Positions 48,528 through 59,128 are shown, counted from the stretch's first letter. The stretch: DNA of 64,000 nt from Candidatus Tepidiaquacella proteinivora (GCA_013348845.1 CP054675.1:877501-941500); one strand, 5' to 3'. The notes: generated by a model from the sequence alone, not told the origin. Numbers and translations: made by a program.

Positions 48528-49901
48528 ATGGAAATTCTAACAACTATATTTTACTTTTTAATTGTAATCGGAATACTTGTATTTATTCATGAATTTGGGC
48601 ATTTCATAGCGGCAAGAATTTTTAAAATCAGAGCGGAAATTTTTGCTTTCGGAATGGGACCAAGATTATTCGGGTTTAATAAAGTCAACGGTTTTACTTT
48701 CGGAAAATTAAAAGAAGATATCAATTTAGAAAATCATACGGATTATAGGGTATGTGCATTTCCAATCGGAGGCTTTGTAAAAGTTGCAGGGATGATTGAT
48801 GAAAGTATGGACAGTGATTTCGTAGGTAAACCACCGGAGAAATGGGAATACCGTTCAAGACCTGTTTGGCAAAGAATGATTGTTATTTTAGCAGGTGTTT
48901 TTATGAATATTTTACTCGCTTTTGTTATTTTCTATTTTACGAATTTATTTAAAGAAGTGACCATATATGACACTAACAAAATTGGCTATATACCTGCAAA
49001 TTCAATAGGGAATGAAATTGGCCTCAGAGATGATGATATAATCAGAAAGATAAACGGAAAAGAAGTTTCAAATTGGTCAGAAATAAGTTCAAGCCTATAT
49101 GGAATAGATAATATAGGAAAAGATATAACGCTTGAGATTCAAAGAGGGACAAATGACACTTTGATATTCATTCCTAAAGGGAAAATAGGATTAACAAGTG
49201 AACGTCCACTTGAATTCTATCCAGATTATTTAACTTGTAAAATAGTTGAAGTTATATACGGCAAGCCAGCAGAGAAAATTGGTTTAAGACCAAATGATGT
49301 AATAGTTTCTTATGCAAGAGAAAAAGTAAGAAATTCAAGAAACCTTACTGAACTAATTCGGACAAATACAGGTAAAGAATCACAAATTCAATGGGAAAGA
49401 GACGGGATTTTAATGAGTGCAAATATATCTCCGGATATTGACTCAACAATAGGGGTTAAAATAGAAGATGTATATAATGGACCGAAAAAAATTATTACAT
49501 ACAACATTCTTTCAGCATTTACGAAATCATTCAGAGATTTATATTACCTTGGTTTTGATTTATTCTTTAAATCAATTACTAAAATAATTAAAGGGGATAT
49601 ACCATTCAGAAGCGCAATTGGTGGTCCGATTAAAATTGCAAAGATTTCAGCACAATCTGCAGAAGGTGGATTTGTTACATTTATATATTTTGTTTCATTA
49701 TTATCACTCACTTTAGCAATAATTAATGTTTTACCTTTTCCTGCTCTTGACGGTGGTCACTTCATTATACTTTTAATCGAAGCAATCATAAGAAAACCAA
49801 TTTCATATAAAGTCCAAATCATAATTCAAAGGATAGGTTTAATAATATTAATTGCCTTTATGTTATTTGTTATATATAACGATATCATTTCTTTGAAATA
49901 G
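48528..49901 (+). CDS. rseP: Site-2 intramembrane metalloprotease RseP
   Basis: A 457-residue membrane protease. The zinc site HEFGH is at 21-25, the third zinc ligand region is NVLPFPALDGGHF near 405, and two PDZ-like domains lie between them (about 155-215 and 235-305, GKPAEKIGLRPNDVI). Four transmembrane helices are visible. An insertion between the HEFGH helix and the conserved VCAFPIGGFVKVAGM (about 50-85) is slightly long. RseP cuts anti-sigma factors or signal peptides within the membrane. Its co-transcription with an ECF sigma gene is suggestive, but no anti-sigma factor is visible. Confidence 0.95.
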   Translation: MEILTTIFYFLIVIGILVFIHEFGHFIAARIFKIRAEIFAFGMGPRLFGFNKVNGFTFGKLKEDINLENHTDYRVCAFPIGGFVKVAGMIDESMDSDFVGKPPEKWEYRSRPVWQRMIVILAGVFMNILLAFVIFYFTNLFKEVTIYDTNKIGYIPANSIGNEIGLRDDDIIRKINGKEVSNWSEISSSLYGIDNIGKDITLEIQRGTNDTLIFIPKGKIGLTSERPLEFYPDYLTCKIVEVIYGKPAEKIGLRPNDVIVSYAREKVRNSRNLTELIRTNTGKESQIQWERDGILMSANISPDIDSTIGVKIEDVYNGPKKIITYNILSAFTKSFRDLYYLGFDLFFKSITKIIKGDIPFRSAIGGPIKIAKISAQSAEGGFVTFIYFVSLLSLTLAIINVLPFPALDGGHFIILLIEAIIRKPISYKVQIIIQRIGLIILIAFMLFVIYNDIISLK

Positions 49902-49918
49902 AATTTATTTAAAATTAT

Positions 49919-50617
49919 ATGGATAATACTATTCAAAGAATGTTTTCTTCTATTTCAAAGCGTTATGATTTTATGAACAGTATTATGACTTTTGGGCTAC
50001 ATAAATACTGGAGAAATAAAAGCGTTAAATTATCGGGGGTAAAGAATGGTGATAAAATACTTGATTTAGGAACCGGAACTGGTGATTTTGCAATTGCATT
50101 TAAAAAGAAAGTCGGTGATAAAGGAAAAGTTGTTGCTGTTGATTTCAGTTCTGAAATGCTTGATATATTCAAGAAAAAAATTAAAAAAAGAAAATTAGTA
50201 ATTGAAATAATGGATAAAGATGTTATGACACTGGATTTCGAAGCAAACACTTTTGATTTTGTAACTATGGCATTTGGTTTGAGAAATTTTCCTGAACCGT
50301 TTTTATTAATTAAAAATGTTTCATCATTCTTAAAATCATCGGGTAAAATTATAATACTTGAAACGGGACAACCTAAATATCCACTAAAAATATTTTATTT
50401 GATATACACAAAAATACTTATTCCTTTAATAGGAAAAATTTTTACAGGGAATAAATCTGCATATAATTATTTAATTAATACCGCCCATAACTTCCCTTAT
50501 GGTGATGACTTGGCAAAAAAAATAAAAAGCATCGAAAACATTGGAAATATATATATGAAAAGATTTTTTGGGGGTGCAGTCTATCTTTATATATGTTCGG
50601 TAAATAAAGTCTCCTGA
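49919..50617 (+). CDS. ubiE: Demethylmenaquinone methyltransferase (UbiE/MenG)
   Basis: A 232-residue SAM methyltransferase, methylating demethylmenaquinone to menaquinone. SKRYDFMNSIMTFGLHKYWRNKSV near 13-36 and the SAM-binding LDLGTGTGDFA near 48-58 are UbiE signatures, with FGLRNFPEP near 120. Menaquinone is the expected quinone here. It is the last gene of the plus-strand operon and runs convergently into iorB with 14 bases between. Confidence 0.95.
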   Translation: MDNTIQRMFSSISKRYDFMNSIMTFGLHKYWRNKSVKLSGVKNGDKILDLGTGTGDFAIAFKKKVGDKGKVVAVDFSSEMLDIFKKKIKKRKLVIEIMDKDVMTLDFEANTFDFVTMAFGLRNFPEPFLLIKNVSSFLKSSGKIIILETGQPKYPLKIFYLIYTKILIPLIGKIFTGNKSAYNYLINTAHNFPYGDDLAKKIKSIENIGNIYMKRFFGGAVYLYICSVNKVS

Positions 50618-50631
50618 TTTATCTAATAAAA

Positions 50632-51213
50632 TTATTTCATTGCTAATGTATATTCTCTACCTGCATCTAAAGCTTTCAAATTTGCATCTATAACACTTTC
50701 CCCTTTTGTTAAGAATAATTTTCTGATAGCATTTTTTAATTTTTCATATTCTATATCAAGATATGGACTTGCTGCTCCAAGTATTACAATATTTGCTGAT
50801 TTAGGAGATTTTAATTTTTTAGCAACTTCATCAGCATCAACATAAATCCGATTTGGAAGTTTTTCAATCTCTGAAATAATTTCATTTAAATCTGGGTAAT
50901 TAGGTATATTAATATAAGGTTTTGTATTGGTTATTAACCAACCATCATCAGAAAGGAAAGGTAAATACCTAAGTGACTCCATAGGTTCAACAGAAATAAT
51001 CATATCGGCTCTTCCGTAAGGAATAAGGTCTGATGCTATTTCTTTTGAGGATAATCTTAAATGTGATTGCACATCTCCACCCCTTTGACTCATACCATGT
51101 ACTTCGGATTGTTTTAAAAATAATCCTGAATCCAAAGCAGCTAACCCAATTGTTGCAGCAATAGTTAAAATTCCCTGACCGCCTACACCAGCAAGTATTA
51201 TATCTTTTTTCAT
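50632..51213 (-). CDS. iorB: Indolepyruvate ferredoxin oxidoreductase, subunit beta
   Basis: About 193 residues of the gamma-domain subunit: ILAGVGGQGILTIA at 6-19, then QSEVHGMSQRGGDVQSHLRLS near 44 and the fold typical of 2-oxoacid:ferredoxin oxidoreductase gamma subunits. I use the ATG at 51213, 2 bases after the iorA stop; the longer frame starts on TTG at 51243 inside iorA. With IorA it oxidatively decarboxylates aromatic 2-oxoacids to acyl-CoA. Confidence 0.92.
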   Translation of the reverse strand: MKKDIILAGVGGQGILTIAATIGLAALDSGLFLKQSEVHGMSQRGGDVQSHLRLSSKEIASDLIPYGRADMIISVEPMESLRYLPFLSDDGWLITNTKPYINIPNYPDLNEIISEIEKLPNRIYVDADEVAKKLKSPKSANIVILGAASPYLDIEYEKLKNAIRKLFLTKGESVIDANLKALDAGREYTLAMK

Positions 51214-51214
51214 A

Positions 51215-52810
51215 TTATTTTTTTTCTTTAGATTTTTTTCCAATTATTTGAATGCATTCCCTTCTTGGAATAATAACAGAAACGCCTTTGTATTCCAATT
51301 CTTCTTTTATAATCCTGAAATTTTCTTCTCTATGTGACTTTAAAGGATTTATAACCCTGATATGTTCTTCCCGAACTCCAATACCTCTGCAAATATCTTC
51401 CAATTTACCAGAACCAGAAGATTTTTGCCCACCAGTCATAGCAGTTGTATCATTATCAAGTATAAAAACAGTTATAGGTGAATTATCATTTACAGCATCC
51501 AATAAACCTGTGATTCCAGAATGAGTAAAAGTAGAATCCCCTATTACAGCCACAGCAGGAAACAATCCTGCATCTGCAGCACCTTTTGCCATTGTAATCG
51601 ATGCTCCCATATCTACACAACTATTTATAGACTCATAAGGCGGAAGCGCAGCAAGAGTATAACAACCAATATCGGAAAATACCCTGCTTTCTGAAAATTC
51701 TTTTAATACATCATTCAGAACTACAACTGAATCAATATGCGGACAACCAGCACATAAGGATGGAGGCCTTGGAGCAACAATATCCGGAATTTTTTTTGTT
51801 TCCTTTATTTCCATACCAAGTGCTTTGGCAACTAACACAGGATTTAATTCACCATCTCTTGGTAATGTGCCATCAAGTCTTCCTTTGATTTTTTTACCTA
51901 AATTGAGTAATCCTTTTAACATCTCCTCTAATAACGGATATCCTTCTTCAAGAACGAGTATTTCTTCAAATTCATCATACAATTTTTTGACTAACTTTTC
52001 AGGTACCGGATATTGAGAGATTTTAAGTAATGGGTATGGTATCTCACTATCTGTAAAATTTTCTAACAAGTAATTATTTGCTATCCCACAGGCAATAATA
52101 CCAAGTGAATTATCCTTTCCTTTAATATATTTATTATAACCTGAATTTTCAGATTCCAAAAGAAAATTTTTCTGGTTATTTATTAAATCCTTATATTGTT
52201 TCCTCGCAATTGATGGTAATAAAACAAATTGTCTTAAATTCTCTGGGAGAGTGATTTTATTTTGATTTCGTGGTTCTTTCCTTTCTACTCCAGATCTTGA
52301 ATGTGCAAGGCGGGTAGTAATCCTTAGCATTACAGGAATTTTATATTTTTCAGAAATATCAAATCCATAATGCACCATATCATACGCTTCCTGCTGATTC
52401 GCAGGTTCTAAAACAGGAATAAGAGCGAATTTACCATAGAATCTTGAATCTTGTTCATTCTGGGAAGAATGCATTGAGGGATCATCAGCTGCGACAATTA
52501 TCAATCCACCATTTGCTCCTGTAATAGCAGAATTTATAAAAGGGTCAGCGGCTACATTCAATCCAACATGTTTCATACACACCATCGCCCTTTTTCCAGC
52601 ATAAGACATTCCAAGAGCTGCTTCCATTGCTGTTTTTTCATTAGCAGACCAATTACAAAACACATTATTACCTTTTGATTGTTTTGAGCGTTGGACATAT
52701 TCCATAATTTCTGTAGATGGCGTACCAGGGTAAGCATAAATCCCCGACAATCCGGCATCTAATGCTCCCTGCGCAATTGCTTCATCTCCTAAAAGTAATA
52801 ATTTTTGCAT
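51215..52810 (-). CDS. iorA: Indolepyruvate ferredoxin oxidoreductase, subunit alpha, without ferredoxin tail
   Basis: A 531-residue TPP-dependent subunit. The N-terminal pyrimidine-binding part has AQGALDAGLSGIYAYPGTPSTEIM, the middle has domain II, and the C-terminal TPP-binding part has LCAGCPHIDSV near 353, AVIGDSTFTHSG near 420 and LDNDTTAMTGGQ near 450. IorA proteins commonly continue with a two-cluster 4Fe-4S ferredoxin domain to about 600-640 residues. Here the frame ends after PRRECIQIIGKKSKEKK, with no CxxCxxC motif, and iorB begins immediately. Electrons must reach a separate ferredoxin. Confidence 0.9.
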   Translation of the reverse strand: MQKLLLLGDEAIAQGALDAGLSGIYAYPGTPSTEIMEYVQRSKQSKGNNVFCNWSANEKTAMEAALGMSYAGKRAMVCMKHVGLNVAADPFINSAITGANGGLIIVAADDPSMHSSQNEQDSRFYGKFALIPVLEPANQQEAYDMVHYGFDISEKYKIPVMLRITTRLAHSRSGVERKEPRNQNKITLPENLRQFVLLPSIARKQYKDLINNQKNFLLESENSGYNKYIKGKDNSLGIIACGIANNYLLENFTDSEIPYPLLKISQYPVPEKLVKKLYDEFEEILVLEEGYPLLEEMLKGLLNLGKKIKGRLDGTLPRDGELNPVLVAKALGMEIKETKKIPDIVAPRPPSLCAGCPHIDSVVVLNDVLKEFSESRVFSDIGCYTLAALPPYESINSCVDMGASITMAKGAADAGLFPAVAVIGDSTFTHSGITGLLDAVNDNSPITVFILDNDTTAMTGGQKSSGSGKLEDICRGIGVREEHIRVINPLKSHREENFRIIKEELEYKGVSVIIPRRECIQIIGKKSKEKK

Positions 52811-52875
52811 AATAATAATTTAAGGATTATTATAAAAATAAACAGAGGATTCGCGGAAAATATAAAACGAATATC

Positions 52876-53883
<1,008 letters not shown>

Positions 53884-53897
53884 TTAAATTTTTTAAT

Positions 53898-53930
53898 TTT
53901 TGCTTAATTTTTATTAAAAATTAAGCAAAA
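53898..53930. other. AT-rich 15-bp hairpin in the gap-efp divergent region
   Basis: TTTTGCTTAATTTTT pairs perfectly with AAAAATTAAGCAAAA around a three-base loop, 33 bases upstream of the gap ATG. It is upstream of gap and of efp, so it is not a terminator of either; it could be a gap leader structure or a binding site. Confidence 0.5.
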
Positions 53931-53975
53931 TTCACTCAAAAATCAATTAAATTAATTAGAAATTAACAAGTTTTA

Positions 53976-54006
53976 TTGATTTTCATTACTTAAATAATTA
54001 TCTTTG
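53976..54006 (+). promoter_or_regulatory. efp operon promoter, Bacteroidetes-type
   Basis: TTG at 53976-53978 and TATCTTTG at 53999-54006 are separated by 20 bases and the -7 box matches TAnnTTTG exactly. The predicted start near 54012 leaves a 25-base leader before the efp ATG. Confidence 0.65.
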
Positions 54007-54036
54007 TAATTTATAATTATTTAACGATATTATAAA

Positions 54037-54600
54037 ATGGCAACAACATCTGATTTAAGAGTAGGTACAATTATTAAATTTAATGGTGAATTACATAGTA
54101 TTGTCTATTTAGAACATAGAACTCCGGGTAATTTAAGAGCATTCTATCAAGTAAAAATGCGGAATCTTATAAACGGAAAAATGATTGAGCATAGATTCCG
54201 TTCCGGGGAAGAAGTACAAATTGAACGATTAGAACAAAAAAATTATCAATTTCTATATAAAGATGGAGAAAATTATTACTTTATGGATACGGAAACTTAT
54301 GACCAAATATATTTGACTGAAGAGAAACTCGGAGAACAGAGCCACTTTTTAAAAGAGGGACAGGCAGTTCAGATTAATTTTCACGAGGGCAATCCTATAT
54401 CGGTAGATATGCCACCCCATGTTGAATTAAAAGTAATATCAGCACCACCCGGTATAAGAGGCAATACGGCCAGTAATACAACTAAACCGGTAACACTTGA
54501 AACAGGTGCAGTAATAAATACTCCACTATTCATAGAAGAAGGAGATATAATAAAAGTAGATACCCGCACATGGGAATACCTTGAAAGAGTAAAAAAATAG
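54037..54600 (+). CDS. efp: Elongation factor P
   Basis: A 187-residue EF-P, which relieves ribosome stalling at polyproline. The loop that carries the modified residue in other bacteria reads [13 protein letters not shown], with Asn32 in place of Lys34 of E. coli and Arg34 nearby. This PGNLRAF form is, from memory, that of Chlorobi and related FCB bacteria; it lacks the lysine for EpmA-type modification. The three-barrel layout and the closing RVKK are standard. efp heads an operon with accB and accC. Confidence 0.95.
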   Translation: MATTSDLRVGTIIKFNGELHSIVYLEHRTPGNLRAFYQVKMRNLINGKMIEHRFRSGEEVQIERLEQKNYQFLYKDGENYYFMDTETYDQIYLTEEKLGEQSHFLKEGQAVQINFHEGNPISVDMPPHVELKVISAPPGIRGNTASNTTKPVTLETGAVINTPLFIEEGDIIKVDTRTWEYLERVKK

Positions 54601-54619
54601 ATATAATAAAAATAAAAAA

Positions 54620-55108
54620 ATGAAAACAGACTTAAACTACATCAAAAAATTAATTAAAATGCTTGATGAAAGCGGACTTGCTGAAATCGAAATTGAAGAA
54701 GAAGGAAGTAAATTAAGATTATCTAAACCGCGACCTAAAATCACACAAGCATTTCAGCAAATCACACCACAAATAATTGAACAACAATCACAGGCAGCAA
54801 AGCCACAAGAGCAAGAGACAAAACCTGCGGTTGAAGCGGAACCAAAAGAAGAATTTAAATCAGATAAAATCGTAGAAGTGCGCTCACCAATGGTAGGGAC
54901 TTTTTATAAAGCCCCTTCTCCAGATGCAGAGCCATATGTTACCGTTGGTTCCAAAGTTAAAAAAGGCACTGTACTTTGTATAATAGAAGCAATGAAGCTA
55001 ATGAATGAAATTGAATCAGAAGTATCTGGTACAGTAGTTAAAGTATTAGTTGAGAATGCACAACCTGTAGAATACGACCAGCCATTATTTTTAATTGAAA
55101 AAGATTAA
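54620..55108 (+). CDS. accB: Biotin carboxyl carrier protein of acetyl-CoA carboxylase
   Basis: A 162-residue BCCP. An N-terminal helix (1-35), a Pro/Gln/Glu-rich linker (about 38-85) and a biotinyl domain (about 85-162) with the biotin-attachment motif [10 protein letters not shown] (Lys modified) are clear. It carries the carboxybiotin between AccC and the carboxyltransferase in malonyl-CoA synthesis. It starts 19 bases after efp and is followed by accC, the classic efp-accB-accC order. Confidence 0.97.
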   Translation: MKTDLNYIKKLIKMLDESGLAEIEIEEEGSKLRLSKPRPKITQAFQQITPQIIEQQSQAAKPQEQETKPAVEAEPKEEFKSDKIVEVRSPMVGTFYKAPSPDAEPYVTVGSKVKKGTVLCIIEAMKLMNEIESEVSGTVVKVLVENAQPVEYDQPLFLIEKD

Positions 55109-55154
55109 AAGTAATTAATTTCTAACATAGGTATATCTCATCAATAAATAAATA

Positions 55155-56501
55155 ATGATAAAAAAAATATTAATTGCTAACAGAGGGGAAATTGCTCTAA
55201 GAATAATAAGGACTTGTAAGGAATTAGGAATCCAAACAGTAGCAGTGTATTCAAGTGCTGATGTAAATTCCCTTCATGTAAGATTTGCAGATGAAGCAGT
55301 TTGTATCGGACCACCGGAAGTATCAGAAAGCTATTTAAATATACCAAGAATAATTGCTGCAGCAGAGATAACAGATTCTGATGCGATTCATCCCGGCTAT
55401 GGCTTTTTAGCTGAAAATGCCGAATTTGCTGAAATTTGCAATGAATCCAATATTATATTTATAGGTCCAGCACCCAAAATGATAACTGCAATGGGTGATA
55501 AATTAAAAGCAAGAATAAATATGAATAAAATAGGAGTCCCAATAGTCCCGGGTACTCTGGAACCTGTAAAGGATTTAGATGATGCAAAGAAAGTAGCGAA
55601 AGAAATAGGTTACCCAATCTTTCTTAAAGCAGCAGGAGGGGGAGGCGGTAAAGGAATGAGAGCAATATATACAGAAGAACAGTTAGAAAGTCAGTTTTAC
55701 TCAGTAATGAAAGAAGCGAAAAATGCTTTTGGTAATGATAATCTATATATAGAAAAATTTTTTGAAAAACCAAGACATATAGAAGTACAGATAATTGGTG
55801 ATAAATATGGTAATCTTATGCACGCCGGTGAAAGAGATTGTTCTATTCAAAGAAAACATCAAAAACTAATAGAAGAAACCCCATCACCATTTATTAATGA
55901 AGAAGTAAGAGAAAAAATAACTGAAGCAGCCCTGAAAGTTGCAAAGTCAATTAATTACTATAGTACAGGTACCGTAGAATTTCTTGTTGATGAAAACAGA
56001 AATTTCTATTTTCTTGAAATGAACACAAGAATACAGGTAGAACATCCAATAACAGAAGCAATAACAGGACTTGATTTCATCAGGGAACAAATCAGAATAG
56101 CAAATGATGAAAAGTTGCAAAAGAAAAAACTTAAATTTGAAGGTCATTCAATAGAATGCAGAATAAATGCAGAAAATCCGCAGAAAAATTTTATGCCATC
56201 AACCGGTTTAATCACAACCTTTCATGCTCCCGGCGGATATAGAGTAAGATTAGATTCGCATTGTTATTCCGGTTATACAATACCAAAACATTATGATTCT
56301 TTAATCGGAAAATTAATTGTACAGGGTGAAAACAGAGACATCGCAATAAGAAGAATGCTGAGGGCTTTAGAAGAATTTATAATAGAAGGTATTCATACTA
56401 CAATTCCATTTCATATAAAAATATTAAAAGATAAGCGATTTTTAGAAAATAATTACGATACAAATTATATTGATAAGGATTTCGATTTTAATTCACAATA
56501 G
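55155..56501 (+). CDS. accC: Biotin carboxylase subunit of acetyl-CoA carboxylase
   Basis: A 448-residue AccC. NRGEIALRIIRTCKELG near 8-24, glycine-rich KAAGGGGGKGMR near 159-170 (ATP-grasp), CSIQRKHQK near 231, and the catalytic EMNTRIQVEHPITE near 285-298. It carboxylates the biotin on AccB. accA and accD are not in the window. It is 46 bases downstream of accB. Confidence 0.97.
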   Translation: MIKKILIANRGEIALRIIRTCKELGIQTVAVYSSADVNSLHVRFADEAVCIGPPEVSESYLNIPRIIAAAEITDSDAIHPGYGFLAENAEFAEICNESNIIFIGPAPKMITAMGDKLKARINMNKIGVPIVPGTLEPVKDLDDAKKVAKEIGYPIFLKAAGGGGGKGMRAIYTEEQLESQFYSVMKEAKNAFGNDNLYIEKFFEKPRHIEVQIIGDKYGNLMHAGERDCSIQRKHQKLIEETPSPFINEEVREKITEAALKVAKSINYYSTGTVEFLVDENRNFYFLEMNTRIQVEHPITEAITGLDFIREQIRIANDEKLQKKKLKFEGHSIECRINAENPQKNFMPSTGLITTFHAPGGYRVRLDSHCYSGYTIPKHYDSLIGKLIVQGENRDIAIRRMLRALEEFIIEGIHTTIPFHIKILKDKRFLENNYDTNYIDKDFDFNSQ

Positions 56502-56518
56502 TTAAAACAGAAAATAAA

Positions 56519-57316
56519 ATGTCTAAAACACTATATGCTTTAATACTTGGTGCTTCAAGCGGATTTGGTAAAGCAATTAGTTCTGCCCTTGCCAAAGACG
56601 GTGTAAATATAATAGGTGTTCATCTTGACAGAGCATCGGCATTAAAATCAGTAGAAGAACATATTGAAAATTTAAGGGGGTTTGGTGTAGAGGTATATTT
56701 CTACAATGCAAATGCTGCTGACTCCCATAAAAGACAAATGATAATGGATGACATTGAAAAAATATTTAAGACAAAATCAAATCCGTGCATTAAAGTTTTA
56801 GTCCATTCATTAGCATTTGGGACATTGCGTAATTTTATTGAAGATAATATGGAAAATGCGATTAATCAGAAACAACTCGAAATGACAATTGATGTTATGG
56901 CGAATTCACTTGTATATTGGACACAAGACATAATCGCAAGGAAACTTATGATTTCTGGAGGAAAAATTTTTGCGATGACCTCTTCAGGAAGCAGTAAAGT
57001 TATTCACTATTATGGTGCAGTATCAGCAGCGAAAGCATGCCTGGAATCCCACATCAGACAACTTGCCTTTGAATTAGGTAGTAAAGGTATTGCAGTAAAT
57101 GCAATACTTGCAGGGGTAACGGATACACCCGCTTTAAATAAAATTCCAAATGCTGAAATTATTAAACAAAACGCATTAAGAAGAAATCCACAAGGAAGAT
57201 TAACAACCCCGGAAGATATTGCGAATTTTATTCTGGATAATTATAAACGGGATTCTCACTGGATGACAGGTAGCATAATACATATTGATGGAGGAGAAAG
57301 TATAACTGAATTATAA
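56519..57316 (+). CDS. SDR-family enoyl-ACP reductase-like protein (FabL-like)
   Basis: A 265-residue SDR. The cofactor motif GASSGFGKA is at 10-18, the NNAG equivalent is replaced by VHSLAFGTL near 98, and the active site is YYGAVSAAKACLE near 162: Tyr and Lys are seven apart (YxxxxxxK), the spacing of FabI/FabL enoyl-ACP reductases rather than the YxxxK of ordinary SDRs. The end MTGSIIHIDGGESI is also typical. It follows accC by 17 bases, so an elongation-cycle enoyl reductase is a reasonable reading; a different lipid or PHB-related reductase remains possible. Confidence 0.75.
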   Translation: MSKTLYALILGASSGFGKAISSALAKDGVNIIGVHLDRASALKSVEEHIENLRGFGVEVYFYNANAADSHKRQMIMDDIEKIFKTKSNPCIKVLVHSLAFGTLRNFIEDNMENAINQKQLEMTIDVMANSLVYWTQDIIARKLMISGGKIFAMTSSGSSKVIHYYGAVSAAKACLESHIRQLAFELGSKGIAVNAILAGVTDTPALNKIPNAEIIKQNALRRNPQGRLTTPEDIANFILDNYKRDSHWMTGSIIHIDGGESITEL

Positions 57317-57339
57317 TTTTTAAAAAATAAAAAATATAT

Positions 57340-57633
57340 ATGCCTACCTATGAGTATAAATGCAATAATTGTGGATATATCTTTGAAGCATTTCAATCAA
57401 TAAAGGAAAACCCTTTAAAAATATGTCCGAAATGTAATAAAAATGCTTTGAATAGATTAATTAGCGGAGGTGCAGGCTTGATTTTTAAAGGTTCGGGATT
57501 TTACTTAACAGATTATAAAAAGAAATCTTCTCCTGAAACCAAAATAGCGAAAGAAATCAAACCAAAAGAAGATAAGGAAACAAAACAAACAAAAGAAAAA
57601 AATATAACAGGAAAAAAGACTAAAAATAAGTAG
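57340..57633 (+). CDS. FmdB-family zinc ribbon protein
   Basis: A 97-residue protein: MPTYEYKCNNCGYIFEAFQSIKENPLKICPKCNK carries two CxxC knuckles, and RLISGGAGLIFKGSGFYLTDYK is the conserved FmdB end. The remaining tail is Lys/Glu-rich. FmdB proteins are small putative regulators of unknown role. It ends 5 bases before the convergent lptB. Confidence 0.92.
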   Translation: MPTYEYKCNNCGYIFEAFQSIKENPLKICPKCNKNALNRLISGGAGLIFKGSGFYLTDYKKKSSPETKIAKEIKPKEDKETKQTKEKNITGKKTKNK

Positions 57634-57638
57634 TCAAT

Positions 57639-58397
57639 TTATTTCGATTTCATTTTACTCATCATATACCTGTCAAGAGTAAAAGACTCTCCTAAATAAA
57701 GTTTCTTTACTTTTTCATTATTTGCAAGTTCTTCTGCTGTCCCTTTATAAAAAATCTTACCTTCAATTAAAATATATGCTCTATCTACAATTGATAAAGT
57801 TTCGTGAACATTATGGTCAGTTATCAATACACCGATATTTCTGTTTTTCAATTCGGCAACCATTCTCATAATATCTTCAGAAGCAATTGGGTCTATACCA
57901 GCAAAAGGTTCATCAAGTAAAATAAATTTTGGTTCAGAAGCAAGGGCTCTTGCAATCTCTGTCCTTCTTCGTTCTCCACCTGATAGTGAATATCCTTTCG
58001 TATCTCTTATAGATGAGATATTGAAATCTTTTAAAAGTTTTTCACATCTTTCTTCTCTCTCTTCCTGATCCAACTTCATAAACTGTAAAACAGACATAAT
58101 ATTATCATAGACAGTCATTTTCCTGAATATAGATGGTTCTTGTGGTAAATAGCCGATTCCAAGTTTTGCTCTTTTATACATTGGAAAACCTGTAATTAAT
58201 TCTCCATCTAATTCAACATCACCATCATCAGGTTTAATCATTCCGCATATCATATAAAAAGTAGTTGTTTTCCCTGCTCCATTAGGTCCGAGAAGCCCTA
58301 CGATTTCTCCCTGCTGAACATCAAGAGAGACTTCATTAACAACCCGCCGCTTTTTATAAATTTTTACGAGATTGTATGCCTTCAGAGTGCTTTTCAT
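57639..58397 (-). CDS. lptB: LPS export ABC transporter ATP-binding protein LptB
   Basis: A 252-residue ABC ATPase: Walker A GPNGAGKTT near 35-43, Q-loop LPQEPSIFRKMTV near 84, signature YSLSGGERRRTEIARAL near 137, Walker B FILLDEPFAGIDP near 157, and H-loop TDHNVHET near 194. These match LptB (AGIDP, LSGGERRR). It powers LptFG to extract lipopolysaccharide from the inner membrane. lptF/G/C are not in the window. It follows pdxJ directly (adjacent bases). Confidence 0.95.
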   Translation of the reverse strand: MKSTLKAYNLVKIYKKRRVVNEVSLDVQQGEIVGLLGPNGAGKTTTFYMICGMIKPDDGDVELDGELITGFPMYKRAKLGIGYLPQEPSIFRKMTVYDNIMSVLQFMKLDQEEREERCEKLLKDFNISSIRDTKGYSLSGGERRRTEIARALASEPKFILLDEPFAGIDPIASEDIMRMVAELKNRNIGVLITDHNVHETLSIVDRAYILIEGKIFYKGTAEELANNEKVKKLYLGESFTLDRYMMSKMKSK

Positions 58398-59117
58398 TTA
58401 CAACCTGCTATTTAATATTTTCACCATATCTTCAACTGCTTTATGCAATCCGGTAAAAACTGCGCGCGAAATAATTGAATGCCCTATACTCACTTCCTGA
58501 ATCTCAGATATATTGAGAAATGGAATTATATTATAATAATTTAAACCATGCCCAGCAGTTACAACAAGTCCCAATTCTGCAGCCATTCTTGCGACAGTTC
58601 CGATTTTACTTAATTCATTGATTTGTTCTTTTTCTCCGACAGCATTAGCATATTTACCTGTATGAATTTCAATAATATCCGCACCAATTTCAATAGATTT
58701 ATCAATATTATCGGGTTCAGGATCTATAAAAAGACTTACAAGAATATCTTTACTATGTAATTCCTTAACAACATTCTGAAGGTAACTTTTATTTTTCCGT
58801 AAATCCAAACCACCTTCAGTTGTTAATTCCATACGATTTTCGGGAACCAAAGTAACTAAATCCGGAAGAACTTCAGAGGCAATTCTAATCATTTCTTCAG
58901 TAGCTGCCATTTCCAGATCAAATTTTGTTTTCACCACTTCTCTTAAAAGTTTTACATCTCTATCATTAATGTGCCTTCTATCTTCCCTTAAATGGCATAC
59001 AATTCCTTCCGCGCCAGCGAGTTCACATATACCGGCTGCAATGACCGGGTCAGGTTCAATTTCTCCTCTTACTTCCCTGATTGTTGCTATGTGGTCAACA
59101 TTTACTGATAATCTCAT
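58398..59117 (-). CDS. pdxJ: Pyridoxine 5'-phosphate synthase
   Basis: A 239-residue PdxJ joining 1-deoxyxylulose 5-phosphate and aminoacetone 3-phosphate into pyridoxine phosphate. LSVNVDHIATIREVRG near 3-18 and CHLREDRRHINDRDV near 41-55 carry the substrate ligands; EMAATEEM near 70, HTGKYA near 152 and GHGLNYYN near 189 follow. It is in the minus-strand envelope operon between the CPBP protease and lptB. Confidence 0.96.
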   Translation of the reverse strand: MRLSVNVDHIATIREVRGEIEPDPVIAAGICELAGAEGIVCHLREDRRHINDRDVKLLREVVKTKFDLEMAATEEMIRIASEVLPDLVTLVPENRMELTTEGGLDLRKNKSYLQNVVKELHSKDILVSLFIDPEPDNIDKSIEIGADIIEIHTGKYANAVGEKEQINELSKIGTVARMAAELGLVVTAGHGLNYYNIIPFLNISEIQEVSIGHSIISRAVFTGLHKAVEDMVKILNSRL

Positions 59118-59128
59118 AAATAAATATT

